Assembly: GCA_051881075.1 (NCBI GenBank)
Contig: JBJEPE010000003.1
Span: 1 to 64,000, forward strand
DNA: 64,000 nt
Origin: RUG14223 sp051881075
GTDB taxonomy: Bacteria > Bacillota > Clostridia > Oscillospirales > Acutalibacteraceae
Direction of reading: 5' to 3'
Numbering within the stretch: the first letter of the stretch is position 1; each line of letters opens with the position of its first letter. The notes under the pieces are model-generated. The model worked only from the letters and a program-made list of their open reading frames with translations, searched no databases and had not been told where the DNA came from. The translations under genes were made by a program, and so were the position numbers. Below are positions 15,920-23,999 of the stretch, piece by piece.

Positions 15920-16819
15920 ATGTGTAATGACCTTTATGTTGTACAATCCCTTGAGCTGCATCTGTTCTTCGGTCGTATAATGAAAGAACACGCTTTATTT
16001 TTAAAAGCGGGCTTTACCCCGGTAAATGCAGCTTTTTCAAAACAGGCGGAAGTTTATAAGAATGAATTTGAAAAGCTTTTATGTGAAACCGTGACCCTCA
16101 GTAACGGCGTCGTATCGTCCGAAGTGCTGAATTCCGGCGAGATAGTAACCGAGTTTACGGCTTTGGCAGAAAAGCAGACAGAAGCCTTTACCGGCATTGC
16201 AATCAACAAAGAAATTACCGGCAGAGAGCTGCGTCTATGCAGTGATTGCAACCGTTGCGACATTTGCAACCTTAGCGAAAAGGTTCGTGTTTTGCAGAGA
16301 CTTAACGAGAGAGCAATACGGCTTTTGGACGGACTTGTCTGCTTTAAAGAAAGCATCTTAAAAAATGTTCTTAGCTGTAAAATGTTCACCATGAATTATC
16401 CTTTGCTGCTGGAACACATCATCCGTGAGGCAAAGCTTTACCGCAAATATCTGTTTATGCTTGAAAAGGACGGAGAGTTAAACTGCCAGTCTATCAGGGA
16501 GATCGAGTGTTTTTGGAATCAGATCATGATGGAGCATGCCATGTTTATACGCGGTCTGCTTGATCCTTGTGAAACCGAGCTTATCGGTTCGGCAGATGAA
16601 TCTATCAAGGATTTTGCAGAGCTATTGTCGCAGTGTAAATGTGCACAGGATCAAACGCTGACAGCAAGCTCGCTTGAAAAAACCGTTAAACTCAGAGATT
16701 TTAAAGCAGCCGGAGCAAAGGGCATCCAGCAATGCAAAATCCGGTCTGTAATCCTACCGTTGCTTGCGGACCATGTTCTGCGTGAAGCAAATCATTATAT
16801 CCGTCTATTGAAGAATTAA
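15920..16819 (+). CDS. DUF2935 ferritin-like protein
   Basis: The 299-residue protein has two DUF2935 helical bundles. The repeated helix pattern is LFFGRIMKEHALFLKAGF, LLEHIIREAKLYRKYL, FWNQIMMEHAMFIRGLLDP and LLADHVLREANHYIRLL. Conserved E-H and H-x-x-x-E pairs in these helices are the likely di-metal ligands. A cysteine cluster CSDCNRCDICN (about residues 108-118) is an unusual insertion and could bind a metal or link the coat. ATG 15920 has GGAGG five bases upstream; a TTG at 15908 is less likely. Family members occur in spore-forming Firmicutes. Its pairing with the oxidase suggests metal handling on the spore. Its 3' end was copied to 17854-17913. Confidence 0.8.
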   Translation: MCNDLYVVQSLELHLFFGRIMKEHALFLKAGFTPVNAAFSKQAEVYKNEFEKLLCETVTLSNGVVSSEVLNSGEIVTEFTALAEKQTEAFTGIAINKEITGRELRLCSDCNRCDICNLSEKVRVLQRLNERAIRLLDGLVCFKESILKNVLSCKMFTMNYPLLLEHIIREAKLYRKYLFMLEKDGELNCQSIREIECFWNQIMMEHAMFIRGLLDPCETELIGSADESIKDFAELLSQCKCAQDQTLTASSLEKTVKLRDFKAAGAKGIQQCKIRSVILPLLADHVLREANHYIRLLKN

Positions 16820-16847
16820 GTGTATTTATTTTCCGTCGGTCTGAGCA

Positions 16848-16889
16848 AGGGACTATCGCAAATGAGAAAAAGCATTAGCGATAGCCCCT
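16848..16889 (+). terminator. Terminator of the DUF2935 gene
   Basis: The stem AGGG(A)CTATCGC / GCGATAGCCCCT (16848-16889) has a diverged duplicate at 17941-17984. Confidence 0.7.
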
Positions 16890-17052
16890 AATAATTTACA
16901 TATTTTTATTTCGATAAGACATTTACATATTATATTAAAATAGAGGAAAACAAAACCGAGGGTGGCAATAGTCACGGCAAAGCCCCAACACTCTGTATTG
17001 AACGGCTAAAACGCAGTAATGTCGTAATGTTTAATAAATTGTAAAAAATATA

Positions 17053-17081
17053 TTGACATGAATTTTTATTACTGATAAAAT
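17053..17081 (+). promoter_or_regulatory. Sigma-A promoter of lipoprotein gene 1
   Basis: TTGACA (17053-17058), 17 bp, TAAAAT (17076-17081). The spacer is almost the same as in the promoter at 18107. Confidence 0.7.
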
Positions 17082-17108
17082 AAAATAAAAACTAAGGAGT
17101 TGTCTTAC

Positions 17109-17792
17109 ATGAAAAAATTAATTTGTATTCTACTTGTTTGTTTAATGACTGTTAGTCTTGCAGGATGTGATATCGGTTCATTATTTGACTTTTTTGATTC
17201 GGATTCTTCTGTAGAAACTGTACAGGATCTTACCGAAGCAGAGAGGATTGCTGTTGAATATGCTAAAGGATACTTAATGGATGATAAAGAGATAGAGGAT
17301 AAATATTTTTATTTTTCAAATAAAGATTTGTGTCAGGCTGAAATAAAAAAGTACGATGACGTAAATAATGAAATGGATTTCTTAAAACATGAGGAAAGGG
17401 TCATAACGGTTGCTGAGACCGGATCTTATGACTATGATATTGAGCCGGTTTATCCTATTAACAGTTGGGATGACTACTATAACTACTACCGCAAGAAAGG
17501 TTTAGAAACCTTAAGTAAAACATACGGTGATAATGTTACTGTAGAGGTAGGGGTAATTACTCCCAGAGATGAGAGCTGGCCGGAGGGTCAATTTGACTCT
17601 TTTATTAAAGATATAGAATCGGATGATTTGAAATCATTAGTTCTTGACACATCATTATTTAGTGACACAACGACGGTTTATATGACTACCTTACGTAAGG
17701 GAAGTGATAATAAAGAAAGAGCAAGAATGGTCGCCTTTATGGTTAAGTATGACGGTGTTTGGAAGATAGCGGATGCTTATGGCATGGCTTAA
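17109..17792 (+). CDS. Lipoprotein, copy 1 of a tandem duplicate
   Basis: The 227-residue protein starts with a lipoprotein signal peptide and lipobox LAGC (Cys20). A charged linker and a domain with ERIAVEYAKGYLMDDKEIED, EPVYPINSWDDYYNYYR and AFMVKYDGVWKIADA follow. It is a clear paralogue of the protein at 18165. ATG 17109 is nine bases after AAGGAG. No Pfam family is recognised; the C-terminal strand pattern resembles small NTF2-like or DUF-type extracytoplasmic domains. Secreted to the outer face of the membrane. It is ancestral or derived by the ~1.1 kb tandem duplication described at 17818. Confidence 0.75.
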   Translation: MKKLICILLVCLMTVSLAGCDIGSLFDFFDSDSSVETVQDLTEAERIAVEYAKGYLMDDKEIEDKYFYFSNKDLCQAEIKKYDDVNNEMDFLKHEERVITVAETGSYDYDIEPVYPINSWDDYYNYYRKKGLETLSKTYGDNVTVEVGVITPRDESWPEGQFDSFIKDIESDDLKSLVLDTSLFSDTTTVYMTTLRKGSDNKERARMVAFMVKYDGVWKIADAYGMA

Positions 17793-17817
17793 AACTAAAC
17801 ACAAGGGTCAGGATAAT

Positions 17818-17855
17818 ATGAGCAGATAATCAGATAATGCAGCTCTGAAATAAAT
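17818..17855 (+). pseudogene. 5' remnant of a copy of the gene at 18903
   Basis: ATGAGCAGATAATCAGATAA and the following GCAGCTCTGAAA align with the start of the gene at 18903 (M-S-R-E-S-D-L-A-A-L-K), but with two stop codons. Its upstream bases, including AAGGGT and AATATG, also match. It is cut off at about 17855 where DUF2935-derived sequence begins. Confidence 0.8.
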
Positions 17856-17913
17856 GCTTGAAGCTCATATTCTGCGTGAAGCTAACCATTATATCCATAT
17901 ATTGAAAAATTAA
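17854..17913 (+). pseudogene. 3' remnant of a copy of the DUF2935 gene
   Basis: The frame reads MLEAHILREANHYIHILKN and stops, matching the last 19 residues of the DUF2935 protein (LLADHVLREANHYIRLLKN). The following terminator is also shared. Together with 17818-17855 this marks the junction of a tandem duplication. Confidence 0.85.
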
Positions 17914-17940
17914 GTGGGTTCTTTTCCGTAGATATTAGCA

Positions 17941-17984
17941 GGGGGTTATCGCCAATGATAAAACATTAGCGATAACCCCTGATT
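17941..17984 (+). terminator. Duplicated terminator
   Basis: The stem GGGGTTATCGC/GCGATAACCCC (17942-17952 with 17969-17979) is the diverged copy of the terminator at 16848; compensating changes keep the pairing. Confidence 0.7.
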
Positions 17985-18106
17985 TGTATATTATGTTAAA
18001 AGGTATTAAAACAAAACCTATTGCTTTAATAGTAACGGTAAAGCTTCACTCAATCTGTATTATGTGTCAATGATGTAGTAATGTTTAATAAATTGTTAAA
18101 AATCTA

Positions 18107-18135
18107 TTGACATGAATTTATATTACTGATAAAAT
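18107..18135 (+). promoter_or_regulatory. Sigma-A promoter of lipoprotein gene 2
   Basis: TTGACA (18107-18112), 17 bp, TAAAAT (18130-18135). It is a paralogue of the promoter at 17053. Confidence 0.7.
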
Positions 18136-18164
18136 TAAACTAAAAAATTAAGGAGTTGTGTTAT

Positions 18165-18881
18165 ATGAAAAAATTAATTTGCGTTTTACTTATTGGTTTA
18201 ATGACTGTTAGTCTTGCAGGTTGTAATTTGGGTACAATTTTGAACTCAATCGGTCAAGCAGCCGGCAGTAATAAGCCGGGTGCAGATATGGCAACAGGAC
18301 TTAGCGAGGCAGAAATAAACGCCATGGAATATACTAAAGGCGCAATGGTGGGTGATAAAGAGATTGAGGATAAATATTACTATTTTTCAAGTAAAGATGA
18401 GTGTCAGGCTAAAATAAAATCAGATGATGACATAAACAGCGAAGAAGATTTCTTAAAGAATAAAGAAAGATACATTACATATTCTGAATTGTACACTTTG
18501 GACGAAAATGTTGAGCCGGTTTATCCGATAAACAGTTGGGATGATTATTATAGCTACTATCGCGAGAGGGGCTTAGAGAATATAAAACAGACTTACGGTG
18601 ATGATGTTGTTATAGATGTATCCATTACAACTCCAAAGAATGAAGATTGGCCGAGTGGAACTTGGCCGGAAGGCGAATTGGAATCCTTTAAGAAAAGTGT
18701 AGCATCAGATGAGCTGGAATCATTAGTCCTTGACTCATCATTATTTACCGAAACATCATGTGTTTATATGAACGCTACATATAAGGGAAGTAAAAATGAA
18801 GAAACCAAAATATTACTTGCATTCATGGTTAAGTATGACGGCGAATGGAAAGTTGTAGATGTAGATCCTGCAGAAGAGTAA
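18165..18881 (+). CDS. Lipoprotein, copy 2 of a tandem duplicate
   Basis: The 238-residue protein has the same signal peptide and LAGC lipobox (Cys20) as the protein at 17109. It shares most of the mature domain (EPVYPINSWDDYYSYYRERG, AFMVKYDGEWKVVDVDPAE) but has a longer, glycine/serine-containing linker after the lipobox and an extra SGTWPEG insertion. ATG 18165 is preceded by AAGGAG. This copy still has intact downstream partners (18903 and 19366), with only 21 bases to the next gene, so the three probably form one operon. Confidence 0.75.
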   Translation: MKKLICVLLIGLMTVSLAGCNLGTILNSIGQAAGSNKPGADMATGLSEAEINAMEYTKGAMVGDKEIEDKYYYFSSKDECQAKIKSDDDINSEEDFLKNKERYITYSELYTLDENVEPVYPINSWDDYYSYYRERGLENIKQTYGDDVVIDVSITTPKNEDWPSGTWPEGELESFKKSVASDELESLVLDSSLFTETSCVYMNATYKGSKNEETKILLAFMVKYDGEWKVVDVDPAEE

Positions 18882-18902
18882 TAAGCATAAGGGTGAAAGA
18901 AT

Positions 18903-19349
18903 ATGAGTAGAGAATCAGATCTTGCAGCTCTGAAAGATATGAAGTCAAGGATTGAGCAATCATATACATATTTAGAGCGTTGCAAAACAATAAACGCTAA
19001 GTGTGAATCATTAGAAAAGGAAAAGAACAAGACTACTCCTCCACCGATAACACTTAAAGCTACTAATAACTATGATAAGCTGAAAAGCCAGTTTGATAAT
19101 GAATGGAGAAATAAGCACGCCAATAATAAGAAGTTCAGAATAGCGTTTTTAACAGTAAATACCTTGCTTTTGTTGGCTATCGGAGTGGCTGTTATAGCTG
19201 ATATTTATGCCAAAACCGGTTTATTCATAAGTGTGGAACAGGTAGACATGATTGCCTCTAAAGCAAAGAGTGAAATATTAGCGGTTGCTACCTTTTCCCA
19301 TGTGCTGATAACGGCATTGTTAATTGTTATTCCGTTTAAAGTAGAGTGA
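18903..19349 (+). CDS. Coiled-coil protein with two C-terminal transmembrane helices
   Basis: The 148-residue protein has a cytoplasmic helical N-terminus (about 1-45, a likely coiled coil), a PPPI linker, and two transmembrane segments (about 83-103 and 125-145). No family is recognised. The ribosome binding site is weak (GGGTGAAAGA). It lies between the lipoprotein and another coiled-coil membrane protein, and a membrane complex of the three is a reasonable guess. A broken copy of its start lies at 17818. Confidence 0.65.
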   Translation: MSRESDLAALKDMKSRIEQSYTYLERCKTINAKCESLEKEKNKTTPPPITLKATNNYDKLKSQFDNEWRNKHANNKKFRIAFLTVNTLLLLAIGVAVIADIYAKTGLFISVEQVDMIASKAKSEILAVATFSHVLITALLIVIPFKVE

Positions 19350-19365
19350 AAAGGAGGAGCATCCG

Positions 19366-20112
19366 GTGAGTTGTATAGGAATTGGTTTGTTAATTATATT
19401 GGGAATATCTGCAATATCTGCAATATGCGTATACGGTGCAGTGTTTATAGAATTTAATGCGTGGCAGTATTTAATCTTTTATGTAGTCTTAGTCTTACTT
19501 ACAATAATTGCAATCAAGCTTTCCGAGAAAATTCGATGTGTCAGATACAAGAAGCCGCCTATGAGCAGCAAACAGAAAAAGCAGCTGAAAGAAGCAGAGC
19601 TGCTTGATAATAAAAACAGAGAAGAAAATGAACATAATAAGCAGGTTGCACAGCAGCAGTGGGATGAAAACAGAGAATCACGCAATGCCGATATAGACAG
19701 ACAAATAGCTGAATTAACAAGCGAATTTAATGACTTATCAGGTAAGGCGCTTGAGCATCTTCAGGCTATTGATGCCATAGATATACTCTGTGAGGACGAT
19801 AAAAATCTGCCGATTATTGATGCCCTGATTAATATTATCGAAACACACAGAGCCGACTCCGTAAAGGAAGCATTGCAGGTATATGATACTATGCAGGCAA
19901 ATGATAAGCTGCTTGCACTTGAGCAGAAAAAGCTTGAATTGCAGAAAGAGCAAATGCGTCAGGAAAAGCTTGACCGTGAACTAAGGCTTCAGGCTGAACT
20001 TGATCATCAAAGATCTGTAGAAAGTCAAATGAGGAGTATTGCGGACAGTAAGGAAAAGGCAGCCAAGAAATTAGATTTTATCTCTTGGCAGCTGCATACA
20101 ATGGGTAAATAA
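19366..20112 (+). CDS. Membrane protein with long cytoplasmic coiled coil
   Basis: The 248-residue protein starts at GTG 19366 behind AAGGAGG. Two transmembrane helices (about 4-25 and 32-50) are followed by a long charged helix rich in Q, E and K (about 62-130 and 175-240), predicted as coiled coil, with a short helical break IDILCEDDKNLPIIDALINI. Family unknown. It lies 16 bases after the previous membrane gene and ends the operon before a strong terminator. Confidence 0.65.
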   Translation: MSCIGIGLLIILGISAISAICVYGAVFIEFNAWQYLIFYVVLVLLTIIAIKLSEKIRCVRYKKPPMSSKQKKQLKEAELLDNKNREENEHNKQVAQQQWDENRESRNADIDRQIAELTSEFNDLSGKALEHLQAIDAIDILCEDDKNLPIIDALINIIETHRADSVKEALQVYDTMQANDKLLALEQKKLELQKEQMRQEKLDRELRLQAELDHQRSVESQMRSIADSKEKAAKKLDFISWQLHTMGK

Positions 20113-20122
20113 ACAAGCAGTT

Positions 20123-20176
20123 CTGCCTGTAAAAGCATTTCATAGTGTTATGGGATGCTTTTGCAGGCGGTTTTTT
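20123..20176 (+). terminator. Strong terminator of the lipoprotein operon
   Basis: A 16 bp stem CTGCCTGTAAAAGCAT / ATGCTTTTGCAGGCGG (20123-20138 with 20155-20170, wobble pairs) is followed by TTTTTT. The bases from here to the promoter at 20495 show nothing else. Confidence 0.85.
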
Positions 20177-20494
20177 ATTTTTATAAGTTATAAAAAATAT
20201 ATAAAAACAACGGCTTAGATGTGATTTTCAAATAACACAGGCAATTTGAAAATATGTCAATACATAGAATTAAAAGAAAATTAAGAAACACATCTTTGTG
20301 CAGGGTAAATAAAGAAACATCTGATATCAACAAAATGAAGGCTGTATATAGGCTGTAAAAGCTCAAAAACAGAAAATATAAAATGCGTCTTTCACATAAA
20401 TTTCACATTGGAAAAATTATGCACAAAAAAGAGGTCAAAATTGAGTAAAATATGCCCGTTTTTTGAACGCTTTTCATGAAAAAATTTTAATTTA

Positions 20495-20523
20495 TTGACA
20501 ACCAATTTTTTACACTATATAAT
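20495..20523 (+). promoter_or_regulatory. Perfect consensus sigma-A promoter
   Basis: TTGACA (20495-20500), exactly 17 bp, TATAAT (20518-20523). It drives the large secreted repeat protein, which also has a strong AACGGAGG ribosome binding site, so high expression is expected. Confidence 0.85.
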
Positions 20524-20576
20524 AGAAACAGATTAAAAAATAAAACGTGTAACAGCGTTAAACGGAGGTTAATGAT

Positions 20577-23500
20577 ATGGCAACAAAAACAAACTGGTCA
20601 AAGAAAATCCTTTCTTTCGCACTTGTGGTTTTACTTATCGCCGGCGTACTTCCCTTTGCTCCTGTCGCTGACGCAGCGGGCATAAGAGATACCGTTGTCA
20701 ACTATATGCGTAGCATGGCAACCATTAAGTGGAAACCAAAGTCAACGATAACCTATTATGCTTGCGACGGCAGAAAATACAATGCCGGCACAACATATAC
20801 AGGTATTCCGTACACACAGAACAACAGACAGAACCTTGCTACATTCAAAAAGTATTTGAACAGCAGCAACGTATATACGGGTTCTACAAGCGCAGCAAGC
20901 TATGTTGGTAACGACTGTTCATCCGCTGTTTTATATGCTTGGAGGCAGGTAAGCTCAAGTATATCCTTCGGTTATACAGGTAATATGTTCCCCGGCAGCG
21001 GCACAGGCGTTTTGGCAGTTGGCTCATATAGTGCAAAGTCAACAACATCAACTAAGTCAATAACAACAAGCAACGGTACATCAACCATGTATGCTTCATA
21101 TGCTCAGTTACAGCCAGGCGACGCTATCATGGCAAGAGTAAGCGGTGTTGTTAATCACACAAGACTTATTTCGGCAGTTCATGTTTCCAAAAACTCAAAC
21201 GGCAGCGTAAACGGCACCAATTCTTACGTTAAGTGTATTGAGCAATGCGGTCTTTCTTCTTCAAGAGGAAATACAACATGGAATGTTGATAAGCAGTATT
21301 CATTTGCAACATTGTATTCTACATACTATATTCCGATTACTTGTAAGGAGTTAAAGAATGCTTCTTATGTGAAGCCAACAGGTCCGTCACAGCTTAAGAT
21401 CAGCAACTACAACACACCTACAACACTTGCAGTCGGCAAGAGCTTCAGCATCTACGGCACAGTAACATCTAACTACACAATAAAGAGTGTTACAGTAGGT
21501 ATCTACAATGCAAACGGCGGTACAGTTTCTGCTAAGACCGTATCACCTAACTCAACAAGCTACTCAATAGCTAACATTGATAAGTATATCAAGTTCGGTA
21601 GCGCAAAGGCCGGAACAAATACTTACAGAATAGTAGCTACAGATGAAAAGAAGACAGCGACACTCGTTGACAAGAAGTACACAGTTGGTTCTTCTTCAAG
21701 CTCAGCAGCTTCTACACTTAAGATAACAGGTTACAATGCACCTACATCTATCAATGAGGGTTCTTCATTCTCAATCAACGGTACAGTTTCTTCTAACTAC
21801 AACATCACAAGCCTCACAGTAGGTATTTATAACGCAAACGGCGGTGCAGTTTCTACTAAGACTGTTAAGCCAAATGCAAAGAGCTACTCTATAAAGAATG
21901 TAGATAAATACATTAAGTTCGGCAGCGCAAAGGCCGGCACAAACTACTACAAGGTAGTAGCTACAGATACAAAGAAGACAGCTACTCTTCTTAATAAGGC
22001 ATTTACAGTAGTAGGCAAGCAAACTGCAGCATCTACACTTACAGTTACCGGTTATAACTATCCTACAACTCTTACAGTAGGTCAGTCATTCTCAATCAGC
22101 GGTACAGTTAAGTCCAACTATAACATCACAAGCCTTACAGTAGGTATCTACAATGCAAACGGCGCAGCAGTTTCTGTTAAGACTGTTAAGCCAAACGCAA
22201 AGAGCTATTCAATAAAGAATGTAGATTCATACATAAAGTTCGGTAACGCAAAGGCCGGCACAAACTATTATAAGATAGTAGCAACAGATTCAAAGAAGAC
22301 AGCTACTCTTGTTAATAAGGCATTTACAGTAAAGGCTAAAGAAGCAGCTTCTACACTTACAATCACAGGTTACAACGTACCTCCAACACTTGATGAAGGC
22401 AAGTCTTTCTCTATAAAGGGTACAGTTAAATCTAACTATAACATCACAAGCCTTACAGTAGGTATCTATAATGCAAACGGCGGTGCAGTTTCTACTAAGA
22501 CTGTTAAGCCAAACGCAAAGAGCTATTCAATAGCAAACGTTGACAACTACATTAAGTTTGGCAGCGCAAAGGCCGGAACAAACTATTATAAGATAGTAGC
22601 AACAGATACAAAGAAAACAGCAACTCTTGTAAATCAAAAGTATACAGTTAAGGCTAAAGCGGTTGCTTCTACATTAGCAATTTCAGATTATAACAAGCCT
22701 TCTACAATGAAGCAGGGTTCATCTTTCTCAATTAAGGGTAAGGTAACATCTAACTATAAGATCACAAGCGTAACAGTAGGTATCTACAACGCAAACGGCG
22801 GTGCAGTTTCTACCAGAACGGTTGCTCCTAACAGCACAAGCTTTAACATAGCTACAGTTGATGCCAACATCAAGTTTGGCGCAGCAAAGGCCGGCACAAA
22901 CTACTACAAGGTAGTAGCTACAGATTCTAAGCAAACTAAGACTTTACTTAACTGTGCATACACTGTAACCGGTGGCACCACAGGCGGTAGCGGCGCATCA
23001 ACACTTTCAATCACCGGTCACAATACACCGGGTACAATGTATGAAGGCGATTCCTTCTCAATTAAGGGTACAGTATCTTCTAACTATAAGATCACAAGCC
23101 TTACAGTTGGTATTTATAATTCAAAGGGTAGTGCAGTTTCTACTAAGACAGTTAATCCTAACGCAAAGAGCTATTCTATAAAGAACGTAGACGCATACAT
23201 CAAGTTCGGTGCAGCTTCTGCAGGTACAAACTATTATAGAATTAAAGCAACAGACGAGAAGCAAACAAAGACACTCGTTGACAAGGCTTACACAGTTAAT
23301 AAGGTTACATCTAGCGGCAAGGCAAGCAAGATTATAGAAGTAGCCAGAAGCCAGATCGGTACAACAGGCAGACCTAATACATACACATATTGGTATGGAA
23401 AGATTGACGGTTCATACTCATACGCATGGTGCGCAACATTCGTATCATGGTGTGCATACAAGGCAGGCGTATCAACAAGCGTTATTCCTAGAACTGCTTC

Positions 23501-23786
23501 TTGCTATTGGATGGCAGATGGTTTCCGTAATAAGGGCGTTCTCAAGTCAACATCTTATAACCCTGTAGCCGGTGATATCCTCTTCTTTGATAGTTCAAGC
23601 GTAAGCGGTGCTTACAACCATGTTGGTATAGTTGTATCCTACAACTCAAAGACAGGTGCTATAACAACTATCGAGGGTAATACATCATCCGCTAGTCAGG
23701 CAAACGGCAATACAGTTGCTCAGAAGACACGTTACAAGAACACAAGCGGCTTTAAGGTATCTGCATTTGCACATCCTAAGTATTGA
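20577..23786 (+). CDS. Secreted repeat protein with two Cys/His peptidase-like domains
   Basis: The 1069-residue protein has a signal peptide (cleavage near ADAA, about residue 34). Residues ~35-260 look like a first NlpC/P60-type domain, with VGNDCSSAVLYAW (Cys114) and a later VVNHTRLI His. Six ~105-residue beta-type repeats follow (about 273-910), each with SFSI-GTV-SNY-ITS-TVGIYN and KFG-AKAGTN-Y motifs. The C-terminal domain is a CHAP amidase/endopeptidase, with SYAWCATFVSWC (Cys952), YNHVGIVVS (His1015) and TIEGNTS. It is probably a secreted cell-wall hydrolase with cell-surface-binding repeats. Codon use is strongly biased, as in highly expressed genes. It has no LPXTG or S-layer-homology anchor. 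Confidence 0.85.
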   Translation: MATKTNWSKKILSFALVVLLIAGVLPFAPVADAAGIRDTVVNYMRSMATIKWKPKSTITYYACDGRKYNAGTTYTGIPYTQNNRQNLATFKKYLNSSNVYTGSTSAASYVGNDCSSAVLYAWRQVSSSISFGYTGNMFPGSGTGVLAVGSYSAKSTTSTKSITTSNGTSTMYASYAQLQPGDAIMARVSGVVNHTRLISAVHVSKNSNGSVNGTNSYVKCIEQCGLSSSRGNTTWNVDKQYSFATLYSTYYIPITCKELKNASYVKPTGPSQLKISNYNTPTTLAVGKSFSIYGTVTSNYTIKSVTVGIYNANGGTVSAKTVSPNSTSYSIANIDKYIKFGSAKAGTNTYRIVATDEKKTATLVDKKYTVGSSSSSAASTLKITGYNAPTSINEGSSFSINGTVSSNYNITSLTVGIYNANGGAVSTKTVKPNAKSYSIKNVDKYIKFGSAKAGTNYYKVVATDTKKTATLLNKAFTVVGKQTAASTLTVTGYNYPTTLTVGQSFSISGTVKSNYNITSLTVGIYNANGAAVSVKTVKPNAKSYSIKNVDSYIKFGNAKAGTNYYKIVATDSKKTATLVNKAFTVKAKEAASTLTITGYNVPPTLDEGKSFSIKGTVKSNYNITSLTVGIYNANGGAVSTKTVKPNAKSYSIANVDNYIKFGSAKAGTNYYKIVATDTKKTATLVNQKYTVKAKAVASTLAISDYNKPSTMKQGSSFSIKGKVTSNYKITSVTVGIYNANGGAVSTRTVAPNSTSFNIATVDANIKFGAAKAGTNYYKVVATDSKQTKTLLNCAYTVTGGTTGGSGASTLSITGHNTPGTMYEGDSFSIKGTVSSNYKITSLTVGIYNSKGSAVSTKTVNPNAKSYSIKNVDAYIKFGAASAGTNYYRIKATDEKQTKTLVDKAYTVNKVTSSGKASKIIEVARSQIGTTGRPNTYTYWYGKIDGSYSYAWCATFVSWCAYKAGVSTSVIPRTASCYWMADGFRNKGVLKSTSYNPVAGDILFFDSSSVSGAYNHVGIVVSYNSKTGAITTIEGNTSSASQANGNTVAQKTRYKNTSGFKVSAFAHPKY
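21393..23310 (+). repeat. Six tandem ~310 bp repeats inside the secreted protein gene
   Basis: Unit starts are near 21393, 21717, 22036, 22356, 22673 and 23008. Stretches such as ACAGTAGGTATCTACAA and AAGGCCGGCACAAACTA recur almost unchanged at DNA level in several units. This indicates recent unequal crossing-over or gene conversion, so copy number may vary between strains. Confidence 0.8.
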
Positions 23787-23821
23787 TAAACTACAATACA
23801 AAAGAATAAATAAAATAATAA

Positions 23822-23852
23822 TTCCCTCCGAGATAAATTTCTCGGAGGGAAT
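23822..23852 (+). terminator. Hairpin after the secreted protein gene
   Basis: A near-perfect stem TTCCCTCCGAGA/TCTCGGAGGGAA (23822-23852) has a short loop. There is no strong T run, but its position 36 bases after the stop suits a terminator. Confidence 0.65.
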
Positions 23853-23999
23853 GTTAATTTTCTGTATCATTTAATGTTATATGCTTGATTTTATCGCCGT
23901 TTTTTAGTAAAATGTAAAGGTAAAATAATGGTGTATTATGACCGTTGTAAACCAAGCAAAATAAGGATAGCATATAAATGATTATAGGAGGTTATACTT

